Source: Inhella crocodyli
Lineage (GTDB): Bacteria > Pseudomonadota > Gammaproteobacteria > Burkholderiales > Burkholderiaceae_C
Assembly (NCBI RefSeq): GCF_004004565.1
Contig: NZ_SACM01000006.1
Coordinates: 158,221 to 222,220 of the forward strand
DNA length: 64,000 nucleotides
Direction: 5' to 3'
In this document: one piece after another, positions 8,432 to 16,728 of the stretch
Position numbering within the stretch: the stretch's first letter is position 1
Layout of the letters: every line of letters starts with the position of its first letter
Translations under genes and position numbers: made by a program
The notes under the pieces: generated by a model
What the model saw: only the letters and a program-made list of their open reading frames with translations
Told to the model about the DNA's origin: nothing
Database searches by the model: none

Positions 8432-11296
8432 TCACAGCACGAAGTTGCTGGGGTGCAGCACGGCGCAGGGCTGGTTCTTGATGAGCAGCAGCGCGCGTGG
8501 CAGGGCAGCGCCCGCCGCGTCGGGGTCGACGCTGATGAGGGCGTCGGTGCCCGAGGCCTTGCAGCTCAGGTAACCCTGGCCGATGGGGTTGCTGCTGGTC
8601 ACGCCCAGGGCTTGCAGCACGGCGCGCAGCGAGATCAGGTCGGCGCCGGGCTGGAAGTCGGCGATCGTGGCGCCGCCGGTGAAGCTGGCGGTGAACACGA
8701 ACTGGTCCTTGCCCGCACCGCCCGTGAGCGTGCGGCGGCCTGCGCCGCTGATCAAGATGTCGTCGCCCGGCGTGCCCACCAAGCTGGTGCTGGCGCTGCT
8801 GGCCACCAAGGTCTTGTAGACGTTCAGGCCAGCGATGACAGGGTCGTGGTCCGAGGAGCGGTAGGGCGAGATCCGGTAGGGGTCGGCCGGGCAGGGGTTG
8901 CCGCTGCACAGCAGGGGCGCCTTGCTTTCCAGGTTGTAGTCGGCGGTGGGGATCTCGTCGGCATTGATGTGCCAGTGCGTGCTCCCCGCCACTTTGGGCG
9001 ACAGGCTCGCGGTGCTGAGCAGGTGGTCCAAACGGCCCGAGGCGCCGTCGAACACGTAGGAGTAGCCGCCGGGGTGCACGCGCTCGACCTCATCCACCAA
9101 GCCATTGCGGGTGAGCAGGTCGATCGGGTCTTCTTTGGCGTAGGCGTTGAAGTCGCCCACCAGCAGCGCGTCGGCCACGCCGGTGGCGGTCTGCACTTCG
9201 GCCAAGAAGGCACGCAGGCGCTCCGCCTGCTGCACGCGCTTGGCATTCCAGCAGCCCTGGCCGTCGCCGCTGTCGGTGTTGCCCACGCTGGCCGCCCCCG
9301 GGCAGCCGCCTTTGCTCTTGAGGTGGTTGACCACCAGCACGAAGCGCTCGCCGTTGGGCAGGGTGAAGGGCTGCGCCAGGGTGGGGCGGTCGTTGATGGC
9401 GTTGGGGTCGCTGATCGACGCGTCGGCCACCATGCGCGATGGCTTGTAGATGACGGCGGTGCGGATCGCGTCGCTGCCCGTGCCCTGCGCCGGAAGGGGC
9501 GCCACGGCGTAGGTGCCAGCCCCCACGCGGGCGTTGAGCGCGGCCACGAGGTTGTCGGCGGCCCCGTTGCCGTTGTTCTGGATCTCCATCAGACCGACGG
9601 CATCGGCGTTGATGGCGGCCAGCGCTTCGACGATCTTGGCGCGCTGGCGTTGGAACTCGGCCAGGTTGTCGGCGCCGCGGCAGTTCGCCGGCCGCACGCT
9701 GCTGCCTTCACGGCAACCGGGCGAGGCGGCGCCGTTGGCGTCCTGTCCGTTGGTGAAGTCGGTGAAGTAGTTCAGCACGTTGAAGCTGGCCACCTTCACG
9801 TTGCCGCCCACGTCGCTGGGGGTGGCGGTGCGCGGGTTGCTGACGCCGAACTGCGGCGGCAGGGTCGGATGCAGCTTGTAGCCGCCCGCGCCAGCGCTGC
9901 TGTCGGTGGCCAGGCCGTAGTCGATGACCCCGGTCAGGCTGCCCATGACGACGTCGCCCGTGCGGGGCAAGGCGTCGGCGTTGAGGTAGGGCGTGACGCT
10001 GGGGTTGGAGGCGCTGCTGCCGTCGTCCAGGATCAAGCGTCGGCGGGCGTTGTCGGCCGCCAGGGCCAGGGCCTGGGCGCTGTTGGGGCGGTAGCGGTTG
10101 GTGGGCGTCTCCAGGCGACCGCCCACCGACAAGGTCAGCTGGCCGAAGCGCGACTGGAAGGCGTTTTGGCTGATGGTGAAGGGCCCGGGGATGCTGACCA
10201 GCATGCCCTCAAAGCGCTCCAAGTCGCCGCTGGCCAGGGGCAAGGTGACGGGCGTGGGCACGATGCTGCCCACGCCTTCTTGGGTCACGCTCGTCAAGGC
10301 GCTGAGCTGGGTGACGGTGCGTGCCAGGGTTTCGGCATTGGCGGCGCTGCCGACGTTGAATTCGGCCACGCGGCCGACCACGCGGACCACGTTGCCCACG
10401 GCCACGGCCGGGTAGGCCGTCGTGCCGGTGAAGACGAACAGGGCGTCCGAGGTGGCGGGGTTGCCGTCGCCGACGGCGTCTTGGAAGAAGAAGCCGTTGT
10501 TGTTGACCCGGGTCACCACGCCAGCGACGCTGACCAACTCACCCACGCGCAGGCTCTTGGCGCCATCGCCCTGCACGGCCGGGATGGTCGTGAGGGTCGG
10601 CACCTCGGGCGGCGGCGGGGGCGGGGGAGGGGGCGGCGGGGGCGGCGCGTTGCCGTCGCAGCTGGGCACCACGGTGCTGCTGTTGCGAGGCGCGGGCGTG
10701 CCGGTGCTGAAGTCGGTCGCGTTGGCCTGGGTGTCGGTGCAGCCGGCGTTGGCCCGGAAGGCGGCCAGCACGGTGGACAGGGCCGGCGTGGGGCTGCCTT
10801 CGCTGCAGTTGGCGCTGCCGAAGCCGACGAAGTCGAGCACCTCGGCCGAGGGCAGGGGGCAGCTGCCGCTCAAGGCCGTGGTGCCGGCCACGAGGGCCAA
10901 CTTGCCGGACGAGGCGCTCATGTTGATCGAGGTCGACACCTGGTCGGCCGTGGGCAGCGCCGCGCCGTTGGCGCCGCCGGCCAGTTGCACCAGGAAGAAG
11001 CCCCCTGCCGGGATCGTGCCGTTGAGGTTGACGCGGCTGTTCCAGGTCGTGCCCGTGGACGAGGCGTACTGCAGCGACAGGCCGTTGAGGCTGACGGCGG
11101 CATTGCCGGTGTTGCGCAGTTCGACGAAGTCGGCGTTCAACAGCGCGCCGGTGTTGCCCCCGGCGCCGTAGACCTGGCTGATCACGACGGCGGCACCGAC
11201 CGGGGCGGCAGCGCCCATCATCAACAGCGACAGCGCGGCCGCAATGGCCGTTCGGGGGCCCGCGGCCGCGGGCTTGGAGGGATGGCGTGGGTTCAT
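8432..11296 (-). CDS. ExeM/NucH-family extracellular endonuclease with lamin-tail domain
   Basis: Secreted nuclease of 954 residues. A signal peptide covers about the first 36 residues and ends at VGA-AVV. A lamin-tail-like domain follows (VISQVYGAGG, FVELRNTG). Next come a run of 13 prolines, an OB-fold-like region (LRVGELVSVAGVVTR) and an endonuclease/exonuclease/phosphatase domain (SFNVLNYF, MEIQNNG, GDFNAY, SDHDPVIAG). The last 120 residues contain LTGGAGKDQF and IADFQPGADLI, typical of the C-terminal target domain of type I secreted proteins. The family degrades extracellular DNA, for nutrition or biofilm dispersal. The enzyme fold is confidently recognised; the export route is uncertain because a Sec signal and a type I-like tail are both present. 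Confidence 0.92.
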   Translation of the reverse strand: MNPRHPSKPAAAGPRTAIAAALSLLMMGAAAPVGAAVVISQVYGAGGNTGALLNADFVELRNTGNAAVSLNGLSLQYASSTGTTWNSRVNLNGTIPAGGFFLVQLAGGANGAALPTADQVSTSINMSASSGKLALVAGTTALSGSCPLPSAEVLDFVGFGSANCSEGSPTPALSTVLAAFRANAGCTDTQANATDFSTGTPAPRNSSTVVPSCDGNAPPPPPPPPPPPPPEVPTLTTIPAVQGDGAKSLRVGELVSVAGVVTRVNNNGFFFQDAVGDGNPATSDALFVFTGTTAYPAVAVGNVVRVVGRVAEFNVGSAANAETLARTVTQLSALTSVTQEGVGSIVPTPVTLPLASGDLERFEGMLVSIPGPFTISQNAFQSRFGQLTLSVGGRLETPTNRYRPNSAQALALAADNARRRLILDDGSSASNPSVTPYLNADALPRTGDVVMGSLTGVIDYGLATDSSAGAGGYKLHPTLPPQFGVSNPRTATPSDVGGNVKVASFNVLNYFTDFTNGQDANGAASPGCREGSSVRPANCRGADNLAEFQRQRAKIVEALAAINADAVGLMEIQNNGNGAADNLVAALNARVGAGTYAVAPLPAQGTGSDAIRTAVIYKPSRMVADASISDPNAINDRPTLAQPFTLPNGERFVLVVNHLKSKGGCPGAASVGNTDSGDGQGCWNAKRVQQAERLRAFLAEVQTATGVADALLVGDFNAYAKEDPIDLLTRNGLVDEVERVHPGGYSYVFDGASGRLDHLLSTASLSPKVAGSTHWHINADEIPTADYNLESKAPLLCSGNPCPADPYRISPYRSSDHDPVIAGLNVYKTLVASSASTSLVGTPGDDILISGAGRRTLTGGAGKDQFVFTASFTGGATIADFQPGADLISLRAVLQALGVTSSNPIGQGYLSCKASGTDALISVDPDAAGAALPRALLLIKNQPCAVLHPSNFVL

Positions 11297-11553
11297 GAGG
11301 GCAATGGCAGCAAAAACGGGGCCAGGCCAGCCTGGTGGGCCGGCGCAGCAGGGAAGGAGGGGGTGCGATGCGGGGCGGGCGCGCCGGTCCCCCTCCCGGT
11401 GGGCTCCTGACGCCGCCTCGCAGCGGGCCGCAGCGTACGCAAGTCGGGTGACCTTTCCGTGACATTTGTCGCGAACTGGCGGCGCGGGACAACCCGAATG
11501 GCGCCGCCGCCGCCAATCCCCTTGCAGGGTGGGCGGGACGCAGACTGGCCAGA

Positions 11554-14067
11554 ATGCGCCCCATGAACGCAGCCCCCTCCCTCGTGTCCTTGGTTTGGCA
11601 GCGCCTGTGGCGCGACGCGCGCGCGGGCGACCTGCGCCTGCTCATCGTGGGCGTGGCCCTGGCGGTGGCCGCGGTCACCGCGGTGGCCTTCCTGGGCGAT
11701 CGCCTGGAGCGCGGGCTGCAGCGCGACGCGGCGGCGCTGATCGGCGGGGACCTCGTGCTGCTGACCGACAAGGCGCCCGCGCCGGCCCTGCAGCAGCGGG
11801 TGCAGCAGTCGGGCCTGCGCGCCTCGTGGAGCGTGAACTTCCCCAGCATGGTGCGCGCCGACGACGCGCAAGGGGGCGCCAACCGACTGGCCGCCCTGAA
11901 AGCGGTCGATGGGGCCTACCCACTGCGGGGCCAGGTGCGCCTGGCCGATGGCCAGCTCGCCGCGGCGCCGGCGCCGGGCACGGTCTGGGTCGATGCCCCG
12001 GTGCTGGACGCCCTGGGCCTGCAGGTGGGTGACCCGCTGTGGCTGGGCGAAGCGCGCTTGCGGATCGCCGCGGTCATCGACAACGAGCCCGACCGCGGGG
12101 CCGGCTTCTTGGCCTTTGCGCCGCGGGTGATGCTGGCCCAGGCCGATCTGGCCACCACCCAACTCATCCAGCCGGCCAGCCGCGCCACCTACCGCGTGGC
12201 CGTGGCTGCCGGCAGCGGTCAGGGGCCTGCCCTGCGCGCCTTGGCGGCCGAGTGGAAGGCCGACATCGAGGCCGGGCGGCTGCGGGGGGCACGCGTCGAG
12301 ACCCTGGAGGGGGGCCGGCCCGAGTTGAGCCAGACGCTGGAGCGCGGGCAACGGTTTCTGAGCCTGGTGGCCCTGCTGGCGGCCTTGCTGAGTGCGGTGG
12401 CCGTGGCCTTGGCGGCGCGCGACTTTGCACAGCGCCACCTGGACGAGTGCGCGCTGCTGCGCGTGCTGGGCCTGACCCGGGCGCGCGTGGCGGCGGCCTA
12501 TGCCCTCGAGTTCTTGCTGGTCGGTCTGGGGGCCACCCTGCTGGGCCTGCTGGGCGGTTTGGCGGTTCAGGCCTTGCTGCTGCAGTTGCTGCAGGGCCTG
12601 GTGGCGGGCGACTTGCCACCGCCGGGCTGGTTGCCGGTGGGCCTGGGCCTGGGCTTGGGCCTGTGCCTGTTGGTGGCCTTCGGCCTTCCACCGGTGCTGC
12701 GCTTGGCCCAGGTGCCGCCGCTGCGCGTGCTGCGGCGCGACCTGGGCGAGTCCTCGCGCGGCGCTTGGGGCGTGGCCCTGCTGGGCCTGGCCGGCTTTGC
12801 CGGGCTGCTGATGCTGGTGGCTGGGGACGCCAAATTGGGCGGCATCACCCTGGCCGGCTTCGCGGTGGCCGCCGGGGTGCTGAGCCTGATCGCTTGGGCG
12901 GCCTTGCAGGTGCTGCGACGCGGGGTGGGGCGCGGCGCCCCGGTGTGGTTGCGCCTGTCGGTGCAGCAACTCGGCTCGCGGCCCGGGGCGGCCGTGGCCC
13001 AGGTGGCGGCCTTGGGCATGGGCCTCTTGGCCTTGGCCATTTTGGTGATGGTGCGCACCGACTTGCTGGACAGCTGGCGCGCGGCCACGCCCGAGCGGGG
13101 CCCGGACCGCTTCGTCATCAACCTGCTGCCCGACCAGGGCGAGCCCTTCAAGGCGCAATTGGCGGCCGCTGGGGTGCAGCCCCTGGATTGGCACCCGATG
13201 TTCCGCGGCCGCTTGGTGACGATCAACGACGAGGCCGTGGCCGGCAAGAAGTTCGCCACCGAGCGCGCCCAGCGCCTGACCGACCGCGAGTTCAACCTCA
13301 GCCATGCCGGCGAGATGCCGGGGCACAACCAAACCGTGGGCGGCGCTTGGCGGGGCGAGGGCCTGAGCGTCGAGCAAGGCCTGGCCCAAGAGCTGGGCCT
13401 GAAGCTGGGCGACCGCCTGGGCTTCGACGTGGCCGGCCAGGTGATGACGGCGGAGGTGACGCACCTGCGCAAGGTCGACTGGAGCTCGATGCGGGTCAAC
13501 TTCTTCGTCATCTTTCAGCAGGCCGAGCTGGCCGTGCCCAGCACTTGGATCGCCACCTACCGCGCGCCGGCCGACCGCGGCCTGGACCGGCGTTTGAGCG
13601 CGGCCTTCCCCAACCTGACCTTGGTGGACGTGTCGGCGCAGATCGCCCAAGTGCAAAAGGTGCTGGGCCAGGTGGCCGACGCGGTGCAACTGTTGTTCGG
13701 CTTCACCCTGGCCGCTGGCGTGGTGGTGCTGGTGAGCAGCGTGAGCGCGAGCCGCGAAGCCCGGCAGCGGGAAACCGCGCTGATGCGGGCCATGGGCGCT
13801 CAGCAAGCGTTGCTGGCCCGCATGCAACGGGCGGAGCTCTTGGGTGTGGGGGCGCTGGCCGGCTTCCTGGCCGGGGCCTTGTCCCTGGGCGTGGGCGCCT
13901 TGCTGGCGCGGCAGGTCTTCGACTTCGCCTGGCAGCCCCAGCCCTGGGTGCCGCTGGGCAGCGTGCTCGGCGGGGCTTTGTTGGCCTGGGGCGCCGGTTG
14001 GTGGAGCCTGCGCGGGGTGCTGCGCCGCCCCGTGGTGCAAACGCTGCGGCAGGCCAGCGCGGAGTGA
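11554..14067 (+). CDS. FtsX-like ABC transporter permease (YbbP-type)
   Basis: Large membrane protein of 837 residues with the duplicated FtsX/MacB arrangement. There is one N-terminal membrane helix (about 30-50), a periplasmic domain, then three helices around 265-370, a second pair near 405-455, another periplasmic domain, and three C-terminal helices after about 715. This matches YbbP/lipoprotein-type export permeases, which work with a small ATPase to pull substrates out of the inner membrane. No ATPase gene lies next to it: the gene to the left is the divergent nuclease and the one to the right is the convergent chemoreceptor. It must use an ATPase encoded elsewhere or one of another system. 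An internal ATG at 11563 is an alternative start; neither has a clear ribosome site. Confidence 0.88.
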   Translation: MRPMNAAPSLVSLVWQRLWRDARAGDLRLLIVGVALAVAAVTAVAFLGDRLERGLQRDAAALIGGDLVLLTDKAPAPALQQRVQQSGLRASWSVNFPSMVRADDAQGGANRLAALKAVDGAYPLRGQVRLADGQLAAAPAPGTVWVDAPVLDALGLQVGDPLWLGEARLRIAAVIDNEPDRGAGFLAFAPRVMLAQADLATTQLIQPASRATYRVAVAAGSGQGPALRALAAEWKADIEAGRLRGARVETLEGGRPELSQTLERGQRFLSLVALLAALLSAVAVALAARDFAQRHLDECALLRVLGLTRARVAAAYALEFLLVGLGATLLGLLGGLAVQALLLQLLQGLVAGDLPPPGWLPVGLGLGLGLCLLVAFGLPPVLRLAQVPPLRVLRRDLGESSRGAWGVALLGLAGFAGLLMLVAGDAKLGGITLAGFAVAAGVLSLIAWAALQVLRRGVGRGAPVWLRLSVQQLGSRPGAAVAQVAALGMGLLALAILVMVRTDLLDSWRAATPERGPDRFVINLLPDQGEPFKAQLAAAGVQPLDWHPMFRGRLVTINDEAVAGKKFATERAQRLTDREFNLSHAGEMPGHNQTVGGAWRGEGLSVEQGLAQELGLKLGDRLGFDVAGQVMTAEVTHLRKVDWSSMRVNFFVIFQQAELAVPSTWIATYRAPADRGLDRRLSAAFPNLTLVDVSAQIAQVQKVLGQVADAVQLLFGFTLAAGVVVLVSSVSASREARQRETALMRAMGAQQALLARMQRAELLGVGALAGFLAGALSLGVGALLARQVFDFAWQPQPWVPLGSVLGGALLAWGAGWWSLRGVLRRPVVQTLRQASAE

Positions 14068-14092
14068 GCCGCGCCGGCACGCCCTTCGTCGC

Positions 14093-16087
14093 TTAGAAGG
14101 TCTCCCAGTCGCCGTCGCCACCGGAAGCGGGGGGCGCGGACACGGGGGCGGCGGCCGGTGCGCTGCGAGCGGCCATGGCGGGCCGGGCGGCCGGGGGCGC
14201 TGCTTTGGCGGCGGCCGGGCGTGGGGCGGGCGCCGGGCCTTTGGCGGCGGGTGCACTGCGCAGGGCCGGGGGCTGATGCAGGGTGCCTTGGCCCACTTTG
14301 AACACGGCAATGATGTCGGCCAGGCGCTGGGCTTGGTCCTTCAGGCTTTCGGCCGCGGCGGCCGACTGCTCCACGAGCGCGGCGTTTTGCTGCGTGGCCT
14401 GGTCGAGCTGGGCCATGGTGCCGTTGACGCTGCCGATGCCTTCGCTTTGTTCGCGCGCGGCGGCCGAGATTTCGCCAATGATGTCGGTCACACGGCGCAC
14501 GCCGGCCACGATCTCGTCCATGGCGGCGCCGGCCTCTTGCACGAGGCTGGAGCCGGCCTCCACGCGCTCCACGCTGGCGCCGATCAGGCCCTTGATCTCC
14601 CGCGCCGCCTCGGCGCTGCGCTGCGCGAGGCTGCGAACCTCCCCCGCCACCACGGCGAATCCGCGCCCTTGCTCGCCGGCGCGGGCGGCTTCCACGGCCG
14701 CGTTCAGCGCCAGGATGTTGGTCTGAAAGGCAATGCCGTCGATCACGCCAATGATGTCGCTGATGCGGCGCGAGCTGGTGTTGATGTCCTGCATGGTGCT
14801 GACCACCTGGCCCACCACGGCCCCGCCCTTGGCGGCGGCTTCGGCGGCCGATGCGGCCAGTTGGTTGGCGGTGGTGGCCGAGTCGGCGGTCTGCCGCACG
14901 GCCGCGGTCAGGTTGTCCATGGCCGAGCTGGCCTGCTGCAGGTTGGAGGCGGTTTGCTCGGTGCGCTGCGACAGGTCCTGCGCGCCCATCGCGATCTCGC
15001 TGGAAGCCGTTCCGATGGAGCCGGTCGATGCGTTGACGTCGCGCATGATCCCTTGGAGCTTCTCGGCGAAGGTGTTGAAGGCCTTGGCGATCTGGGCCAC
15101 TTCGTCCTCGCCTTCCACGGGCAAGCGCCGGGTCAGGTCGCCACCACCGGCCCCCACTTCGTCCATGGCCTCGCGGGTGCGCTGCAGGCCGCCGAGCATG
15201 CGATTGACCATGCCGCCCATCAGGGCGCCGGCCAAGGCCACCATCACCACCGTGACCCCGACGGCTTTGAGCAGCAGCGACTTCAGCGGGGCCAAGGCCT
15301 CGCCCGCGTCGCTGGCCACGACCAGCATCCAGTCGGTGCCGGCCACCGGCGCGCCGCGCAGCAGCAGCGACTGGGTGCCCGATTGGCCTTCAAGCCATCC
15401 ACCCCCCGGCGCGCTCAGGGCCTTCAAGCCCGCCGGTGTGAGCACGGCGGCCAAGTCGGAGGCCGGCTTGAGCAGCAGCGCCGGGTTGGGGTGCGCCATC
15501 ACGCGGCCGTCGGCCGACACCAGCAGCGCGAAGCCCGAGGGCGTGGGCTTGATGCGCTTGAGCGTGGCCACCACCCCGTCCATGTAGACGTCGCTGGCCA
15601 CCACGGCCTTCGTGCCGCCACCGTCCTTGACGGCCTTGGCGAAGGTGATCACGGGCTTCTTTGTCGAATCGTCGATGTAGGGCTCGGTCAGCACGACCTT
15701 GTCGCTGCCCGCGGCCTGCAGGTACCAGGGGCGCTTGGTGGGGTCGTAGCCGTCGGACAGGGGCATGTCCTTGTGCTGCAGCATGCGCTTGTCCTCGTGA
15801 CCGATGTAGGCCAGGTCCATGGAGCCCGATTGCGCCGCCTGGGCCAGGAAAGGGCGGGGGTCGTCGAGCGCCACCGCGGGCTTGAGGGATTCGACGATGT
15901 TCTGCTGCACCTCCACCCACGCGCCAATGGCCTGGGCTTGCCCCTGCGCCACCTCGTCGAGCAAAGCCAGGCTCTGGGCGCGAACGTGACCGCGCGCGTC
16001 GAAGTAGCTGGCCGCGGTGGCCACCAACAAAGCGAGCAGCACGACGCCCGTGCCCAGCGCGAACAGGCGTTGCTTGAGACTCTTCAT
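14093..16087 (-). CDS. Methyl-accepting chemotaxis protein with periplasmic Cache domain
   Basis: Chemoreceptor of 664 residues. A membrane helix at about 7-29 is followed by a periplasmic double-Cache-type sensor domain (YDPTKRPWY motif), a second helix near 266-290, a HAMP domain, and the methyl-accepting signalling hairpin. The conserved tip reads [20 protein letters not shown]. After the coiled coil comes a flexible Ala/Pro tail of about 60 residues ending in DWETF. That matches the xWxxF pentapeptide that tethers CheR and CheB in enteric receptors. I chose the ATG at 16087 because AGGAG stands 6 nt before it; the longer frame adds 16 residues of no value. It follows the che operon on the same strand but beyond its terminator. 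Confidence 0.95.
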   Translation of the reverse strand: MKSLKQRLFALGTGVVLLALLVATAASYFDARGHVRAQSLALLDEVAQGQAQAIGAWVEVQQNIVESLKPAVALDDPRPFLAQAAQSGSMDLAYIGHEDKRMLQHKDMPLSDGYDPTKRPWYLQAAGSDKVVLTEPYIDDSTKKPVITFAKAVKDGGGTKAVVASDVYMDGVVATLKRIKPTPSGFALLVSADGRVMAHPNPALLLKPASDLAAVLTPAGLKALSAPGGGWLEGQSGTQSLLLRGAPVAGTDWMLVVASDAGEALAPLKSLLLKAVGVTVVMVALAGALMGGMVNRMLGGLQRTREAMDEVGAGGGDLTRRLPVEGEDEVAQIAKAFNTFAEKLQGIMRDVNASTGSIGTASSEIAMGAQDLSQRTEQTASNLQQASSAMDNLTAAVRQTADSATTANQLAASAAEAAAKGGAVVGQVVSTMQDINTSSRRISDIIGVIDGIAFQTNILALNAAVEAARAGEQGRGFAVVAGEVRSLAQRSAEAAREIKGLIGASVERVEAGSSLVQEAGAAMDEIVAGVRRVTDIIGEISAAAREQSEGIGSVNGTMAQLDQATQQNAALVEQSAAAAESLKDQAQRLADIIAVFKVGQGTLHQPPALRSAPAAKGPAPAPRPAAAKAAPPAARPAMAARSAPAAAPVSAPPASGGDGDWETF

Positions 16088-16130
16088 GCGGTTCTCCTGC
16101 GTTTCTTGAGAAAGCTTGGCGGTGGCACCA

Positions 16131-16160
16131 AACAAAACGGCGGCCCAAGGGCCGCCGTTT
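16131..16160 (-). terminator. Rho-independent terminator of the cheA-cheW operon
   Basis: A perfect 12-bp stem (AAACGGCGGCCC and its complement, 16135-16146 and 16149-16160) with a 2-nt loop. On the minus strand it is followed by TTTTGTTT. It lies 35 bp after the cheW stop and 44 bp before the chemoreceptor start. Confidence 0.9.
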
Positions 16161-16194
16161 GCGGGGCGGCGGGTTGCCGCTGACCGGGGGGCGG

Positions 16195-16695
16195 TCAGGC
16201 GATGGCGCTGATCAGGCCCATGTCGGCGCTGCTCATCAGGCCCTCGATGTCCATCAAGATGAGCATGCGATCGCTGACGGTGGCGATGCCGGTGATGTAG
16301 GTCGTGTCCACGGCCGCGGTGGCCATCTCGGGCGCTTGCCGGATCTGGTCCTTGGTCAGCTCGAGCACGTCGGAAACGGAGTCGACCACCGCCCCCACGA
16401 CGCGGCCGCGCACGTTCAGCACGATGACCACGGTGAAGCTGTTGATCTCGCTGCTCGGGCAGTTGAGCTTCACCCGCAAGTCCACGATGGGCACGATGAC
16501 GCCCCGCAGGTTGACCACGCCCTTGATGAACTCGGGGGCGTTGGCGATGCGGGTCGGCGCTTCGTAGGAGCGGATCTCCTGCACCTTCAGGATGTCGATG
16601 CCGTATTCCTCGGTGCCCAGGCGGAAAGTCAGGTACTCACCGCTGTGCGCCATGGCCATCACTCGACCGGTGGGGGCTGCTTGCACGAGTTCCAT
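16195..16695 (-). CDS. cheW: Chemotaxis coupling protein CheW
   Basis: Scaffold protein of 166 residues that couples chemoreceptors to CheA. The CheW fold covers about residues 20-160 ([44 protein letters not shown]). The start has AAGGA 6 nt upstream. It is the last gene of the cheZ-like/cheY/cheA/cheW operon, 33 bp after cheA, and is followed by a strong terminator. The product acts in the membrane-associated receptor array, presumably with the chemoreceptor encoded just downstream among others. Confidence 0.97.
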   Translation of the reverse strand: MELVQAAPTGRVMAMAHSGEYLTFRLGTEEYGIDILKVQEIRSYEAPTRIANAPEFIKGVVNLRGVIVPIVDLRVKLNCPSSEINSFTVVIVLNVRGRVVGAVVDSVSDVLELTKDQIRQAPEMATAAVDTTYITGIATVSDRMLILMDIEGLMSSADMGLISAIA

Positions 16696-16728
16696 GGGGG
16701 TCCTTTGGAGTGGGGGTGCGCTGGGGGC

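Noticed and set aside
8453..11410. 985-residue open frame on the plus strand over the secreted nuclease gene
   Set aside because: Composition is repetitive Gly/Ala/Val/Arg with no domain; it is the antisense shadow of a gene with clear family domains.
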